Part shown: piece by piece, positions 47,130 through 59,167 of the stretch
Position numbering within the stretch: the first letter of the stretch is position 1
How the letters are laid out: each line of letters opens with the position of its first letter
DNA from: Bimuria novae-zelandiae CBS 107.79
Taxonomy: Eukaryota; Ascomycota; Dothideomycetes; Pleosporales; Didymosphaeriaceae
Direction: 5' to 3'
NCBI GenBank assembly: GCA_010015655.1
Contig: ML976731.1
Coordinates: forward strand, 112,530 to 176,529
DNA length: 64,000 nucleotides
Program-made: the position numbers and the translations under genes
The notes under the pieces: model-generated
What the model saw: the letters and a program-made list of their open reading frames with translations, nothing else
What the model was told of the DNA's origin: nothing
The model's database searches: none

Positions 47130-48113
47130 GTTCACGAGCTTGCTCGCCAAGACCAGCAAAAGTCGTCAACACCGCGCCGCCTACACAATCGCGCTGAACG
47201 CCTATCGGAGAGCAAACGAGGTCTTCTATCGCGATTGCAGAATCATCGGTCGTCTCCCTGCGGGTCTCGTCGTTGTCGTTGGAGGTGCGTGGGTAGCGGA
47301 GCGATCAAACGTGCGGCGCTGCGACAGGTACGGGAGTGGGCCATCCAATGCGTCGAGTAACAATACGGTGGGTAGAGCGCAGGCGAAAGCGGCCGTCACG
47401 GCGAGATTTACAGGTGCGGTGTCGCGGTGAATAGTGGGCGTGGTGTGGTGAAAACAGAGTACCGAGGGAAAGGAAAAGATCGGGTTATTTTAGTGCCGGG
47501 GTCGACGCTTTTAGGACTATCCCCTGGCGAATTACATAAATAACATGCCTTCGACAGAATACCGTGCTAGGACACCTAGGGCGTGACTTAGAAGGAGGCT
47601 TTCTCTGTGTGCATGCGCGTGCGGAGAGAGGTACATGCGACGAAGTTGTACAGCTGGCCTCAGCTCGTGACCAACGATGCGTGACTCCGTCATTTGGTGC
47701 AGCATTGTCGCGAGACATGCTGACTACTTTTCAAAGCATAGGCAGAAGATCTGTCTCCGTTGCTCATGCGTTCTCAAAGACTGAGTCTATTATGTGCAGG
47801 CTTTCCGGCTGTCCGTGTTTAGAGATCCCGCCAGGGCGCCGGATCTTCGATCACGTGCCCAAACTCGATCTTTGCAAAGTTGAGTTCATGTTAGCAAGAT
47901 CTGCCACCCTCAACCGCATTGTCCTCTCCCAGGCACCGCCTATGGGTGCTGTACAAGTGGACAGGGATGATGGGTGCGCGTAATAGTTGGCTTCACATGA
48001 ACAGCTCTCTCATCTCCTTGATTTCCCTTGCGTGACGGCGGAGGCAATTCACGGCTATTTTGGCAGTTCATCAGTTCGGCCTACAGCGGCATTCACGGCG
48101 CATCGGTAACGTA
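47130..48113. other. carrier upstream region, no gene supported
   Basis: The carrier promoter is at the left. A 139-codon plus frame at 47564-47983 has no recognisable domain and an antisense frame overlaps it. Considered chance or a decayed fragment. Confidence 0.4.
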
Positions 48114-48786
48114 CAAAGGGTAATCTCAATAAAGTCGGCCGTCACGTGCAGCAGGGATTCCTGCAGGGGTAGCAACTTCAAAAGTCGCGCATCTTGATTC
48201 CATCTAAAGTATAAGCAAATACACCCAAATAAGATGTTCTAATTATGCTGTAAAGTTGTTCTGGCCACCTGCGTCCTCGCAGAGCTCTGCAACGCGCATA
48301 AAGTAGGTAGGATGAAGCTTTTCGGCCATATACTGCCTGAGTGTCTCATCACCTTGCCAGACCTCCTTTATGTACTGTTCTGCAGCCTTTTTGGCCTCCT
48401 TAGAACTTGATAGGCATTCGTAACTTGCTAAAAAACCTTCTAGACGCCCAAAACAGCGCTCAATTGGGTGTAAGTCGGGTGAATTGGGAGGCTAAGGGCC
48501 AAACTTGATTCCTAGAGCTTCAATTTCTAGCTAGCAGTACCGGAGACCTAGTAAGTGTAGGCAAATATTATCTTAAATTAAATAAATAGCTATGCCTAGG
48601 TTATTATCGCGTATAGCGTAGTAATAAGAGAATAGGTGTTTCTTAAGTATATTCTCTACGTACTAGATACCGTTCATGCCCTTCCCTCCGTTATATACAA
48701 ACTCCTCTATTTTAAAGAACTTTTTAATAATAAGAGGTTTCTTAATACCTGCGCGGAGAGCTCCACCCTTCTTACTAGTAGCCTTA

Positions 48787-49223
48787 TGTTAGGATCTGAA
48801 CATGTATGGGACGCGGAGGACCAACGGGCCCTCAGCGGGGGTGACACTTGGTGGGGTTGCGCAACCGAGGTCACGTGATGTACCATCCAGCCAAGGCTGT
48901 ACCAGCCATGGATGGCAGTACCAGCCATGGATGGCAACACCAGCCATGGATGGCAACAAAACAATGGATAGTACAGAAATCCTCTTGTATATAAACCCAC
49001 ACGAATGCCCTTATGACATTCGTGTTCAATCTTGTTTATCAATCTATCGTTTGGATCTGAGTAAGCAACCTTATTAATTTAATTATGCCGTATACACCTT
49101 CGATACTAACGCCCTAGTAACAAGCGCAAGCTATTACTATAACCTCTCCTGTCCTACTAGTATTCCTGCCCGAGAACTAACCCTAACCCCTTAGGGATTA
49201 GCTATCCTTTTGGGGACTTAACA
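48787..49223 (+). repeat. 5' LTR with three 19-bp tandem repeats and TATA box
   Basis: 437 bp, TG...CA. Contains ACCAGCCATGGATGGCA-type 19-bp units at 48901-48919, 48920-48938 and 48939-48957, and a TATATAAA promoter element near 48988. Its right half carries many C-to-T/G-to-A differences from the 3' LTR, while its left 180 bp is essentially identical. Confidence 0.95.
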
Positions 49224-49240
49224 TTTTAAACACCCTTAAC

Positions 49241-52200
49241 ATGAATACTAACAGGACCCCTAACTCTTCTATAGCTTTGGATAACCATGTCACCCCTATA
49301 AGGGATGGCAAGAACAAGGCGCACAAACCTGACTTGTATAATAGTAATTGTACCCTCCTTAATACCTAGCTCTTATAGCTAGACCTCTACTTCTTCGACC
49401 AGAACTAAGACCTTAAAGATAAGAAGAAGGTCATCTTCGTAGTAACTTACATGCGAGGAAGCGCTAAAGAATAGATCTGTCCCTACTTAGTTAAGTACCT
49501 AGACATGGATTACGACAACGAGGATAAAGACTACATTAACCGCAACAAAGATGCTATTGACATTATTAAGGACTACGCCAACTTTAAGAAATACCTTTAA
49601 TAGATGTTTAGAATTGCTAATAAAACCGCTATCGCTAAGCAAGCGATCTAGACAATCTAATAGCAACGATCTGTAGCCAAGTATGTAGCTAAATTCCGTA
49701 AGTACGCCGTGCAACTCGACTGGGAGAATAAATTTCTTAAAACAATGTATAAATAAGGCCTTAAACGCAATGTGCGCGAAGAACTCCTGCGTAGTAGTGT
49801 AAAAATAGAGATCTTAGAAGAACTATACGAAGAGACTATCCGTATTAATGGGGAATGGTTTGTATTGCAAGAAGAGCTACGCAAGAACCCAAGGAACGTT
49901 AGTTTTGGACGATAGGCACCTGTAGTCTATAGAGCGCCGCCAAAAACACCTCGACGCTAGTAACGCAACTACTACGGACCCCAACCTATAAAAGATATCT
50001 AGTTTAACAACCTGGAAAAGGGAACAGGAAAGGCTATAGGCTTCTAAAAGCCTAACTAACGTATCTTAGATAGAACCCGACGATAGGGGACCGAGACGCG
50101 TAAATGTTTTGCATGTAACAAACTAGGCCACATCGCCAGGAACTGTAGATCTAAGAATAAGGTCATTAAATAGTTAAACGTACTTATCGTCGATAATACA
50201 GAAGTAACCAACGAAGAATAGCAGGTGATACCCTCTATTAAGCAATCTAACATCCTGAACAAGGACTTAGAGCGATTAGACTTGCCTAACTCGCGACTCT
50301 ACGAGGATGCATACGAAGGTTTGGACAAGGAAGAGATAGAGCTAATGCCTCGATTTCCTACACCTTACCCTAGCTAGAACAAACCTGTTACTAGCAAGAC
50401 AACGAATGTTTTTGACTTCTTAGAAAAACACTAACCTCGAGAAGGAGACTTCGGGTTTACGGCGATAGAACGACAAGACTATGTAGAAGCATTTTTTCAT
50501 GCTTACTAACCTGACCTGGTTAGTAAAGCAGCAAGAGAAATGGCAGATCACCGCTACGCCCACGAAGACCCTAAGAAGAAATACCTAAACGAAAGACCAA
50601 ACTACGAACTATAGTACAACCTGGACCACCGTAACCCTACGCATGAGACCATACGATAGACCCTCTGCGGAGAAGATTAATATACTATTTATTACTAAGC
50701 CAAGGAATATAGCTACTTTCCCTGAACGTACCAATAATGCAGATAGGAGTGGTTTGACTACCTTATTACCTATTATAACGTTTACCTCTGGAATAAACGT
50801 GAAAAGCGATACTTTCCACACCTTAACTAAGCGCTAAACTAAGTAATATTACTACTAGTTAATAGAAAATGCGCATTTGACAAATGGCAAACATGCTTAC
50901 ACCCCGATTATAAGGAACACAAAGAGAAAAAAGGAAAGCATGGGTTCAATCGCATACTAAAAGGGACCACGACCCTCAGGATTAAAACGGTAACGAAGGA
51001 AGAGGACGGTGAAGCTCTCCTAGAAAAGGGCCAGTAGCAGCCTTAGGAGAAGAAGAAGGAAGGACACCTTAATCCCGCAAAGCTACCTATAGAAAAGATG
51101 TCTTTTTTAGACCTAGGCTCAGGAGGGAAGACGCCTTCAGAGAACTAAATGCTATAAACAGTCAGGCATTAATCAAGCTACCAGTACAGCTTAAAGAAAC
51201 ATAAATAAAAGCCATGCTGGACTTAGGAGCACAGGAAAGCTATGTGTTAAGAAAAGCACTTAATAGAGTAGGACTCTATAAGCGCAAAAAGGCCATACCC
51301 TATGCTATTTATGTCGCGAATAGACAACTGATACCTGGCAAAGCAACGATTGAATACGAGGTCGAAACTACCCTTACGATCTATAGACACCAGGAATTAA
51401 TTACCCTCGATATTATTAAGGAAGCTAATTACGACGTAATTTTAGAACTACCCTGGTTAAGGAAGCACAATCCCACGATTAATTAGGAGAGAAAAAAGCT
51501 ATCCTTTAAGCGCTGCAACTGTGCATTGCAAGCAAAACCTACGCATTAACAAAGCATAATGGTAGATAAGAGAGCTATTAACACTATAGTCTCGCGACGG
51601 ACAGTCGAAAAACGGAAGAAACCCTTGGCAGACGCTGGCAGGAACCACCAGGTCACAGAGCGCAAGAAGATAGAGGAAAGCACAAACTATGAAATTCCGG
51701 AGTGCTATCGAGCATGGAATCATATGTTCACCGAGAGAGAGGGAAAAGCAAACCTTCCAGAACATCAGCCCTGGGATCTAGCGATAGACCTAGTAGAAGG
51801 GAAAACGCCACCCTTTAGACTACTATATAGCAAGACTGGAAAAGAACTCTAGCAAGAAAAGGAATTCATCGAGACAAATCTCGCGAAAGGATATATACGA
51901 CCATTAAAGTCACTAGCAGCCAGCCCTTTCATGTTTATTATAAAGAAAGACGGCACACCACGACTATATGTTAACTATCGAAAGATTAACGACATAACGA
52001 TTAAAAATTAATACCTACTACTAAATATCTTAGAATTAAGAGACTAACTCTCAAGAGCTAAACGCTTTACACTAATAGACTTACAAGATAGATACTACCT
52101 TATATAAATTAAGGAAGGTAACGAGTAGAAGACAGCGTTTAGGTTACGCTATAGACTATTTAAATATATAATTATGCCTTTTAGACTTACTAACGCACCG

Positions 52201-54440
52201 GCAAACTTCCAAGCACTAGTTAACTACGTACTTTATAACTACCTAGACATATTTATTATTGCATATATAGACGATATACTCGTTTACTTTAAAAACGATT
52301 TAGATCATGTTCCGCATATATAGACGGTGTTAATAGCACTAGATAAGGTACACCTTAAGATTAAACTAAAGAAGTGCAAGTAGCACGTAACATAACTTAA
52401 ATTCCTAAAACACGTTATTAGTATAGAAGGAATCGAAGTCGCACCTAATAAGATTAAATGCATTAAGAACTAGCTAATACTAAAGATAGCGAAAAACATC
52501 TAAGAATTCTTAGGATTCTATAGATTTAATTAACAATTTATTAAGGATTACGTAAAGATCACGATACTACTTATAAACTTTATAAGAAAAGACACACTAT
52601 TTGCATGGACTGTAGAGTGTAGAATGTCGTTCTAACTCTTAAAAACCGCATGCATTATGCCACCAGTACTTATCCACTTTAGGGATGGAAAACCACTACG
52701 AATCGAAACGGACGCAAGCGACCTCGCAATAGGCGCCTACGCGAAATAAGAAAAAGATAGCAAATAGCACCCTATTGCATATTACTTATGCAAGTTTACC
52801 GACACGGAAGCACGATATAACGTACACGACAAGGAACTATACGCAATTATTAAAACACTAAAATACTAAAGAATCTACGCTCTTAGCTGCTCTATACTTA
52901 AGATCTTTACGGACTATAAGAACCTTACACGCTTCACGACTATAAAAGAACTTACGCCAAGACAGGCAAGATGGTCGGAAACGCTTAAATAATATAAATT
53001 TAAGATTATATATACACCTAGCAAAGAAAACGGACGAGCAGACGCACTTAGCCAATAATATAATCTTATAGGGGATAAAGTTAAAACCTACTCTGTAATA
53101 CTAAAACAAAATCCCGATAGTTCCTTAGAACCTACGGCGGAACTTAATTAACTCCTTGTACTTACACGAGAAGTACCCAAGGAATAATAAATAGAGGTTA
53201 TACGATAATACTACGACGACCTTGTATACAGACACCCTAGAATTAAAAAGACAGTGGAACTAATTTAGAGGAACTATAGCTTTAAAGGAATTAAGGAAGT
53301 AGTAGCAACCTACATACGCAAATGTGTAGAATGCTAACGTAATAAACACGCAACACATCTTAAGTACGGAGAAATACAAGCTATCCAGATACTCACAGCA
53401 CCTTAGGAAGACATCGCAATAGACTTTGTCATAGGATTGCCAAAGTCGAAAGATCCCACAAACGGAGTAAGTTACGACGTAATACTGGTAATCGTATGTA
53501 GATTTACTAAATACGTAGAATTACTACTGTGCAAAAAGGTAATAATAGCAACGGAACTAGCGTTCCTTATCCTAGATCGACTTATACGACATTATGGCAT
53601 CCCTAAGATAATTATTAGCGATAGAGACAAACTCTTCACTTTAAACTATTAGACAACACTCACGGCACTTATTAGAATAAAACGAAAACTATTAACAGCC
53701 TACTACCCACAGACGGATGGACAAACAGAACGTACAAATTAAATAATAAAAACGTACCTACGCATCTACTGCAACAACCAGAAGAATAACTAGATTTCCC
53801 TATTACTAATGGCACAATTAGTATATAATAACAAGATATCAGCAGTAACTAGATATACACCGTTCTATGCGAACTACGGAAGACATCCACATCTCTTTAA
53901 TTAGACATTTCCTACTACCATCAGAACGGAAGAAGCCATTAACACGGCTACAAAAATGAAAGAAATACATTAATAACTCTAAGAGAACCTCGAGAAAGCT
54001 CAATAGCAAAGCATTTCCTATACAAACTAAAAAAGAAAAACGGCACCTTAGCTAAAGAAGGGGGATAAAGCATATCTGCTTACGAAAAATCTTCGAACCT
54101 AGAAGAAAAAGCACAAGAAACTAGATTATGTCAAGATCAGACCATTTTTTATTTCCGAATAAGTATCACCAGTTAACTACCGATTGGAATTACCACCAGA
54201 CGCCAAAATACACCCAGTATTTTACATAGACCGATTGGAACTAGCAGACTTTAAAACACTAGTTAAAACCACCTTCTATCACTAACTAGAGGAGGAAACC
54301 GAATTCGAAGTTAAGAAGATACTACGACACATAGATTAGCCACGAACCTACTTAATTAAGTAGAAAGGATATCTACACTTAGAAGACACATAGGAACTAG
54401 AAGTAAACCTTAATAATTGTTACTAAATATTGGCATAATA
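49241..54440 (+). pseudogene. gag-pol polyprotein of chromovirus (RIP stops)
   Basis: Gag (frame of 49241) begins MNTNRTPNSSIAL and has a CCHC zinc knuckle about 290 codons in. Pol follows in the next frame: protease, reverse transcriptase, RNase H, integrase and a C-terminal chromodomain, in the Ty3/gypsy order. The protease active-site triplet reads D-L-G rather than D-S/T-G, a TCA-to-TTA type change. The catalytic YIDD of RT, the RNase H TDAS and integrase D residues are still visible, but dozens of TAG/TAA stops prevent expression. Chromodomain retroelements usually integrate into heterochromatin. Confidence 0.93.
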
Positions 54441-54577
54441 CCATCGTCAGACCACGAGAAGGAACCCGAAACGATTAGAGGAGAACTAGATAGGAACTCG
54501 TTAAGAGAAAGATCTATTAATAGATTAGGAAGGAGATTATTGGCCTGTGACCAGCCCGGATTAGCGAGGAAATTGTC

Positions 54578-55006
54578 TTAGAATGGAGTATCTGCACTCG
54601 AGCTCTCCGTCTCTTGCATCTTATCCTGAGTATTTAGTAACTGCCTATCCCGACGCGCGAATAACCTCTTACGACTCTTAATCTCTAATAACTCGCGCTC
54701 ACGCCGAGCGAGTTCTTCCTTAGCGCGAGCTAGCTCTAGCCGCTTTTCACGCTCTTCATCCTCTACCTTCTCCCACTCCTCTTCAGGAACAAACAGCTCA
54801 CACTCGCTCCTTGCAGCGATACAACCAGCACAACGACCAGACGCAGTATCCACGAAACAACAAATGTTCAGCTTTTCGCAGCGGTTGCAGCGGAAAGGCA
54901 TCTCCCTACTACTTCCTTCAACACGACGAATGCGATTACGCCGCTCTTGGGTCAAAGTCTTTTTGCAAGGCGCGCGCGCTTTGCGGGGCTTGGGATCCTT
55001 AGGCAT
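54578..55006 (-). CDS. antisense ORF in chromovirus: Zn(II)2Cys6-like cluster plus coiled coil
   Basis: 142 residues on the strand opposite gag-pol, between the chromodomain and the 3' LTR. Residues 1-36 are basic (KDPKPRKARAPCKK, RRNRIRRVEG). Cysteines 40, 43, 50, 59, 62 and 69 have the spacing C-x2-C-x6-C-x8-C-x2-C-x6-C, exactly that of Gal4-type binuclear zinc clusters. An extra Cys is present at 49. A linker and a highly charged heptad-like helix follow at about 75-130 (RLELARAKEELARRERELLE), resembling a dimerisation coiled coil. There are no stops or RIP damage, in contrast to the adjacent pol. The frame stays open upstream through most of the LTR, so an antisense LTR promoter could drive it. 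DNA-binding is inference: the cluster lacks the usual Lys/Arg-rich loop between Cys 2 and 3. The start is ATG at 55006. Confidence 0.65.
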   Translation of the reverse strand: MPKDPKPRKARAPCKKTLTQERRNRIRRVEGSSREMPFRCNRCEKLNICCFVDTASGRCAGCIAARSECELFVPEEEWEKVEDEEREKRLELARAKEELARRERELLEIKSRKRLFARRDRQLLNTQDKMQETESSSADTPF

Positions 55007-55137
55007 GGTTAGGAAGGCATTAAGACCAGAACGCGAAAACAGCGACTCACGCGAGTATTTATATGCGACGACCGTATCTGCAGCCAGGGGGCGCGGAACA
55101 AGGATACCAAGGACGCTATCTAGAAGAGGGGAGGTGA

Positions 55138-55574
55138 TGTTAGGATCTGAACATGTATGGGACGCGGAGGACCAACGGGCCCTCAGCGGGGGTGACACTT
55201 GGTGGGGTTGCGCAACCGAGGTCACGTGATGTACCATCCAGCCAAGGCTGTACCAGCCATGGATGGCAGTACCAGCCATGGATGGCAACACCAGCCATGG
55301 ATGGCAACAAAACTTTGGATAGTACAGAAATCCCCTTGTATATAAACCCACACGAATGCCCTTATGACATTCGTGTTCAACCTTGTTTATCAATCTATCG
55401 TTTGGATCTGAGTAAGCAACCTTGTTGATTTAATTGTGCCGTACACACCTTCGATACCAACGCCCCAGTGACAAGCGCAAGCTATCACTACAACCTCTCC
55501 CGTCCTACCAGTATTCCTGCCCGAGAACCAACCCTAACCCCTTAGGGATTAGCTATCCTTTTGGGGACTTAACA
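55138..55574 (+). repeat. 3' LTR, largely undamaged
   Basis: 437 bp, same 19-bp triplicate (55252-55308) and TATA region as the 5' LTR. Positions that are C or G here and T or A in the 5' LTR suggest it is close to the original sequence. Confidence 0.95.
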
Positions 55575-56650
55575 CCTTATTAGTAGCTTAGCGTTAACTA
55601 TTATTATAGGTAATATTATAGTTAATTTCTTATAGTTACTACTTTTTATTAGTGCTAGCGATAGTCGCGCAAGAGCGTTTAACCTTAAAAGCCTCTTTTA
55701 CTATATTATTTATATAGGAGACGCGTTATATAAGGTCCTCGCGGCTCTTATTATTATCCTAAGCCTAAATAACGTAAGGGCGTTAATAAGAGCAAGTAGT
55801 ATTAGTTAAAGTAGTAGCGTAGATTATAAAACTAAATTTAAGTAGCGTTATAGGCAGTGCGTAGACGTTACTATCTTATCTAACTAGTCTTAAAATCCTC
55901 TACTTTCCGCCACGTATATTACTCCCGCTAATAAACTTAGAGATCTTATTATAGCAGACAAATATAATGCGTGGAAAGTGTAGGTTATATTTAGCCTTAA
56001 GCTAGGCATAGTACTATAGTTACTAGTCCTTATTATTACTACTAAGCGCTAGTTTTTTAGGTTATATTTTATAAGTTATTACGTATAGGTGCTGCTCGTC
56101 GCGGTGCTCCCTAGTAATATTATAGACTATATTCTTACTAAGTGTAATGCTAGCTTCTGCGTAGAGGTCTCTAACAGCGTTATGCACCCGGTAGGTGCTA
56201 TATACGATAATGTCATGCCGTAGTCTTGCGCTCAGCGTAGAGCCATCGCGTACCTTTACAGGTCTGCCAGGAGGAGACTGCTTGACTATAGGTGTTACAG
56301 CTAGCAATTCCTGCAGTAAGTCGCCCTTTGCGGCGCCTTTAACGCGTCGAAATGCCTTACTACAGGCGTGGTCAGTTATACCTAAATTAGTGGCGATTTC
56401 TAGGAAAGTAAGGTTATATTTTGTCCTAAGAACGACGATAGCAGCTAGCTAGGCTTCTAAAAGCAATCGAGAGCTTTTTTTAGTAGGATTTAAAGCTATA
56501 TTAAGTGAGAAACGTGAGGTTGAAGTGTAGGTGTTGACGCTCTATAGAGCTCTTAGAGGCTCGGAGGCTCGGAGACTCTGTTCCGCTAGTGACGCGCTAG
56601 CTTCTTGGCAAGTCACATGACGGCCGACTTTATTGAGATTACCCTTTGTA

Positions 56651-57732
56651 ATGCGGATTGATGTATTGCTACGCACTCGATAGCGCTGCTCTTTTCCATT
56701 TCTTCCCGTACAGTTTACCGTGCCCGACTGTCACGGTTTATGGCTCTTTCCCTATGAGATGGTTACTCCTACCCTTGCTTGGTTGCTACTCACCTTTCTG
56801 AGGAGTGGTACACCTATCTGGAACTAGCGTTGTTTGTGCCTGAGCACCTATACCTTCTGCAGCTCCTAGATAGTACAACCTCAGTTCAATCCCATAATCT
56901 TTTCACTGCGTACTGTCCGCTCTGCCCACCGCGACACCGACTCACTCGGACGCGGCGTCCTCTCGCTGATGTTCGAGCGGATCGGCAACAGGATGCTAAT
57001 CTCTCATCAGGCCCCGCTCCAAATACTCCTCTCGATTGAACACGCTCTTCTTCGTACTCATACTTTCTCTCAGCTTACAGGCTCATACATGGCGCAATTC
57101 TGTGACACTGAAAATTCTGCTTTGAGGAGCACGATGCGATTACGGGGTGCAAAACCAGTTTGATAACCGCTAGGTTGACCCCCGATTTTGTGACCACAGA
57201 AGCTGAGGTCGCAGTTGAACGCTGGACATGGACATGTGATGACTCTGATGGTTTGAAGGTGGGCCGACTTGGCGGAGACGCCTGGTGTGGTGTATAAGTA
57301 GAAAAGGAAACGGTACAAATCAAGAAAAGTTCCGATCTAGGTGTGCTTCGAAGCGCCTTGGGAGGATACGGTGACATCACCAGCGACTCCGGTCCTCCGT
57401 ACCACTCGTTCTCAGGACAACTGGCGTAATTACATGTACAATATCAATATCATACTGAGGAAGCGACCCGGACCAAAGTCAAAAGTTGAAACAGCAAAGG
57501 AGATGATGCTCCTTTGAAAGATAATGAATTAATGAAATTTTACCATTAAGGGAAAACATGTAAAGGGAGCATTAGGAGCTAGAGAAATAGCTTAGCAGTA
57601 ACAACAAACCAGGTAGCATACAAAACAAGAAAAGCACGAGAAGGACAAAAGAAATGAAGCAAACAGTACAATAGAAAGAAAGATAATGGCCGTCCGCCGT
57701 CTCTACTGCCAGAAGGACCATTCATTCCACCA
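56651..57732. other. gene-poor spacer
   Basis: Balanced-composition DNA with only short unrelated frames on both strands (56779-57039 plus; 57070-57380 minus). No domain, RNA gene or repeat recognised. Confidence 0.45.
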
Positions 57733-57977
57733 CTACGCAGTCGCTATGTCTAGCTGACTACTTTTGATCTCTTCTGCATTCTTCTTGGATTCGTCGTAGA
57801 GGTTTTTCATCCTGTATTTCCTTCTTTCATCAAGATTGAGCTCGTCGAAGACATATTCCTGGAGGACGCTCCAAGACATTCCCCAACCGGCGCCAACCAT
57901 CATGAGCCAGTACACACATCTTCTCCTTTTTGGTGCTTCGTCAAGGCCTCTAAGGCGAGCTAGCAATAACAGTATTC
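57733..57977 (-). pseudogene. C-terminal fragment of an unidentified protein
   Basis: A minus-strand frame without an ATG ends at 57733. It reads RGLDEAPKRRRCVYWLMMVG, then a Trp-rich hydrophobic run, and a charged tail (DERRKYRMKNLYDESKKNAE). The coding pattern is plausible, but the frame meets a stop just upstream at the edge of an AT-richer stretch, so it is a gene fragment or a lone last exon. Family unknown. Confidence 0.3.
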
Positions 57978-59167
57978 AAGGCGTTTAGAATTAGTTAGAA
58001 TGTCTAGAAACTTTTGCGCGATTGTTGTGGGTTCCTTAGCGGGTAACGTCCTAGGCTATTCCACTTGCTTCTAATAGCTTATTAATAGTTTATATTTAGC
58101 CCATTTAATTAGGGTAATCGTTTCAGTGTCGGAATCCGAACTAAGTTTATTTTCCGTAATATTAAAAATTAATAGCTTAGTTTATTCTGTTCTTGTGCGT
58201 ATAGCAGGGTAATCTATTGTAGGTAGGTAGGCAATTTAGGTATGTAGTATAATCTCTTCGAGTTCAGTTTCTGGGAATTAATCGTTAGTGTTCTAGAGCA
58301 GGAGATTTGAAGCTTTTATACTAGGCGTACCTGACTTACATGATATAGTAGAATGTAACAACTTCAAGGGCTCATATCAGCAGTTTTGTCTGCACAGTCA
58401 CTTGACCCATAGTTACTCATTGTATACGCGAGTATATCCACCAAAGCTGACGAGCATTCCTTGCGTCTGTAGGTAGGGGTTGTCACTGTCCCTCTTGTCT
58501 GAATGGCCTGTCTCACAATACCATACATATCGTTTAACGGCAGTTCCTGCAATATGCAGCTGTCCCACGGCATACTTGGAACTCCTCATCGGGCGCAAAA
58601 GTTCAACGACAAGAAGAGTTACATTCCCCTCACAATTTGAACACCGTCCTTCTGATTCTCTGAGTTAAGATATCCGCATTTTCTGGCTTCAGCTCCTAAC
58701 CCACAGTTCCATGTTGCAACTTTTTTCTTCACAATGACTGGTGCACCCAGATATACTAAGATTATCACGGTTACGCATCCTCTGATACACGGGTACCTGT
58801 TTCTAGAGACGGCTCGTAACAGAACGATCACAATCTAAAGAAAGGGAGTACCTAGAATAGTGTGAAAGACGACTTTACGCTTTATAAGCAGAACTTCAAT
58901 ATGAGATGGACACTTGATGAGCCATAGAGCAGTCAACGGATTCAGCCCTCAGTAATGTATTCTATTAATATTACAGTAAAACAATTGAGAGTCGCTAAAG
59001 AAAAAAGTACAATAAAAGAAAGAGCGACGTTCGATGATAGTCTATCACGCTAAAGAAACAAATTAATACTAAAATATGTATGAAACCTAGGGGCTAAGTG
59101 AGTGTAATGCCATTCGGCACAGAAAAGGTGGACAATGGGAATAAGATAGATCTCCGCATTATTGGAC
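57978..59167. other. gene-poor spacer
   Basis: AT-leaning DNA, 57990-58330 partly TpA-rich. Short frames at 58364-58831 on both strands lack features. Confidence 0.4.

Larger units (their letters stand above)
48787..55574 (+). mobile_element. Ty3/gypsy chromovirus LTR retrotransposon, nested, RIP-degraded
   Basis: Two 437-bp LTRs (48787-49223, 55138-55574; TGTTAGGATC...GGGGACTTAACA) are flanked by a 5-bp duplication CCTTA (48782-48786, 55575-55579). Gag starts at about 49241 and keeps one frame to about 50870, with an intact CCHC knuckle at 50105-50146 (CFACNKLGHIARNC). Pol is in another frame. Protease with LDLGA is at 51214-51486, RT at 51900-52560 with intact YIDD at 52264-52275, and RNase H at 52690-53060 (IETDASDLAIGAY). 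Integrase is at 53290-53900 (IAIDFVIGLPKSK, IIISDRDK) and a chromodomain at 54300-54415 (KKILRHID*PRTYLIK*KGY). Most stops are TAG at Trp or Gln positions, with hardly any frameshifts, so decay is mostly RIP. A minus-strand ORF lies before the 3' LTR. Confidence 0.96.
48114..56648 (-). mobile_element. Tc1-like DNA transposon interrupted by an LTR retrotransposon
   Basis: Inverted repeats of about 36 bp (CAAAGGGTAATCTCAATAAA... at 48114 and inverted at 56648) are flanked by TA (48112-48113, 56649-56650). Removing the nested element leaves about 1.74 kb, a normal Tc1-type length. The transposase reads minus. The N-terminal helix-turn-helix half is at about 56460-56060 (LTFLEIATNLGITDHACSKA, IVKQSPPGRPVKV). 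The middle, at 56060-55575, is heavily degraded. The C-terminal DDE block is at 48500-48250 (PPNSPDLHPIERCFGRLEGF, SKEAKKAAEQYIKEVWQGDE, stop at 48250-48252). The C-terminal 100 codons are nearly undamaged. A second copy ends at position 233 of the window. Confidence 0.92.

Noticed and set aside
47564..47983. 139-codon plus frame
   Set aside because: No recognisable feature, overlapped by antisense frames, no promoter or splice context.
48707..49042. Minus frames through the LTR (also 55007-55393)
   Set aside because: They are LTR sequence with tandem repeats; only the portion from 55006 downward is a credible protein.
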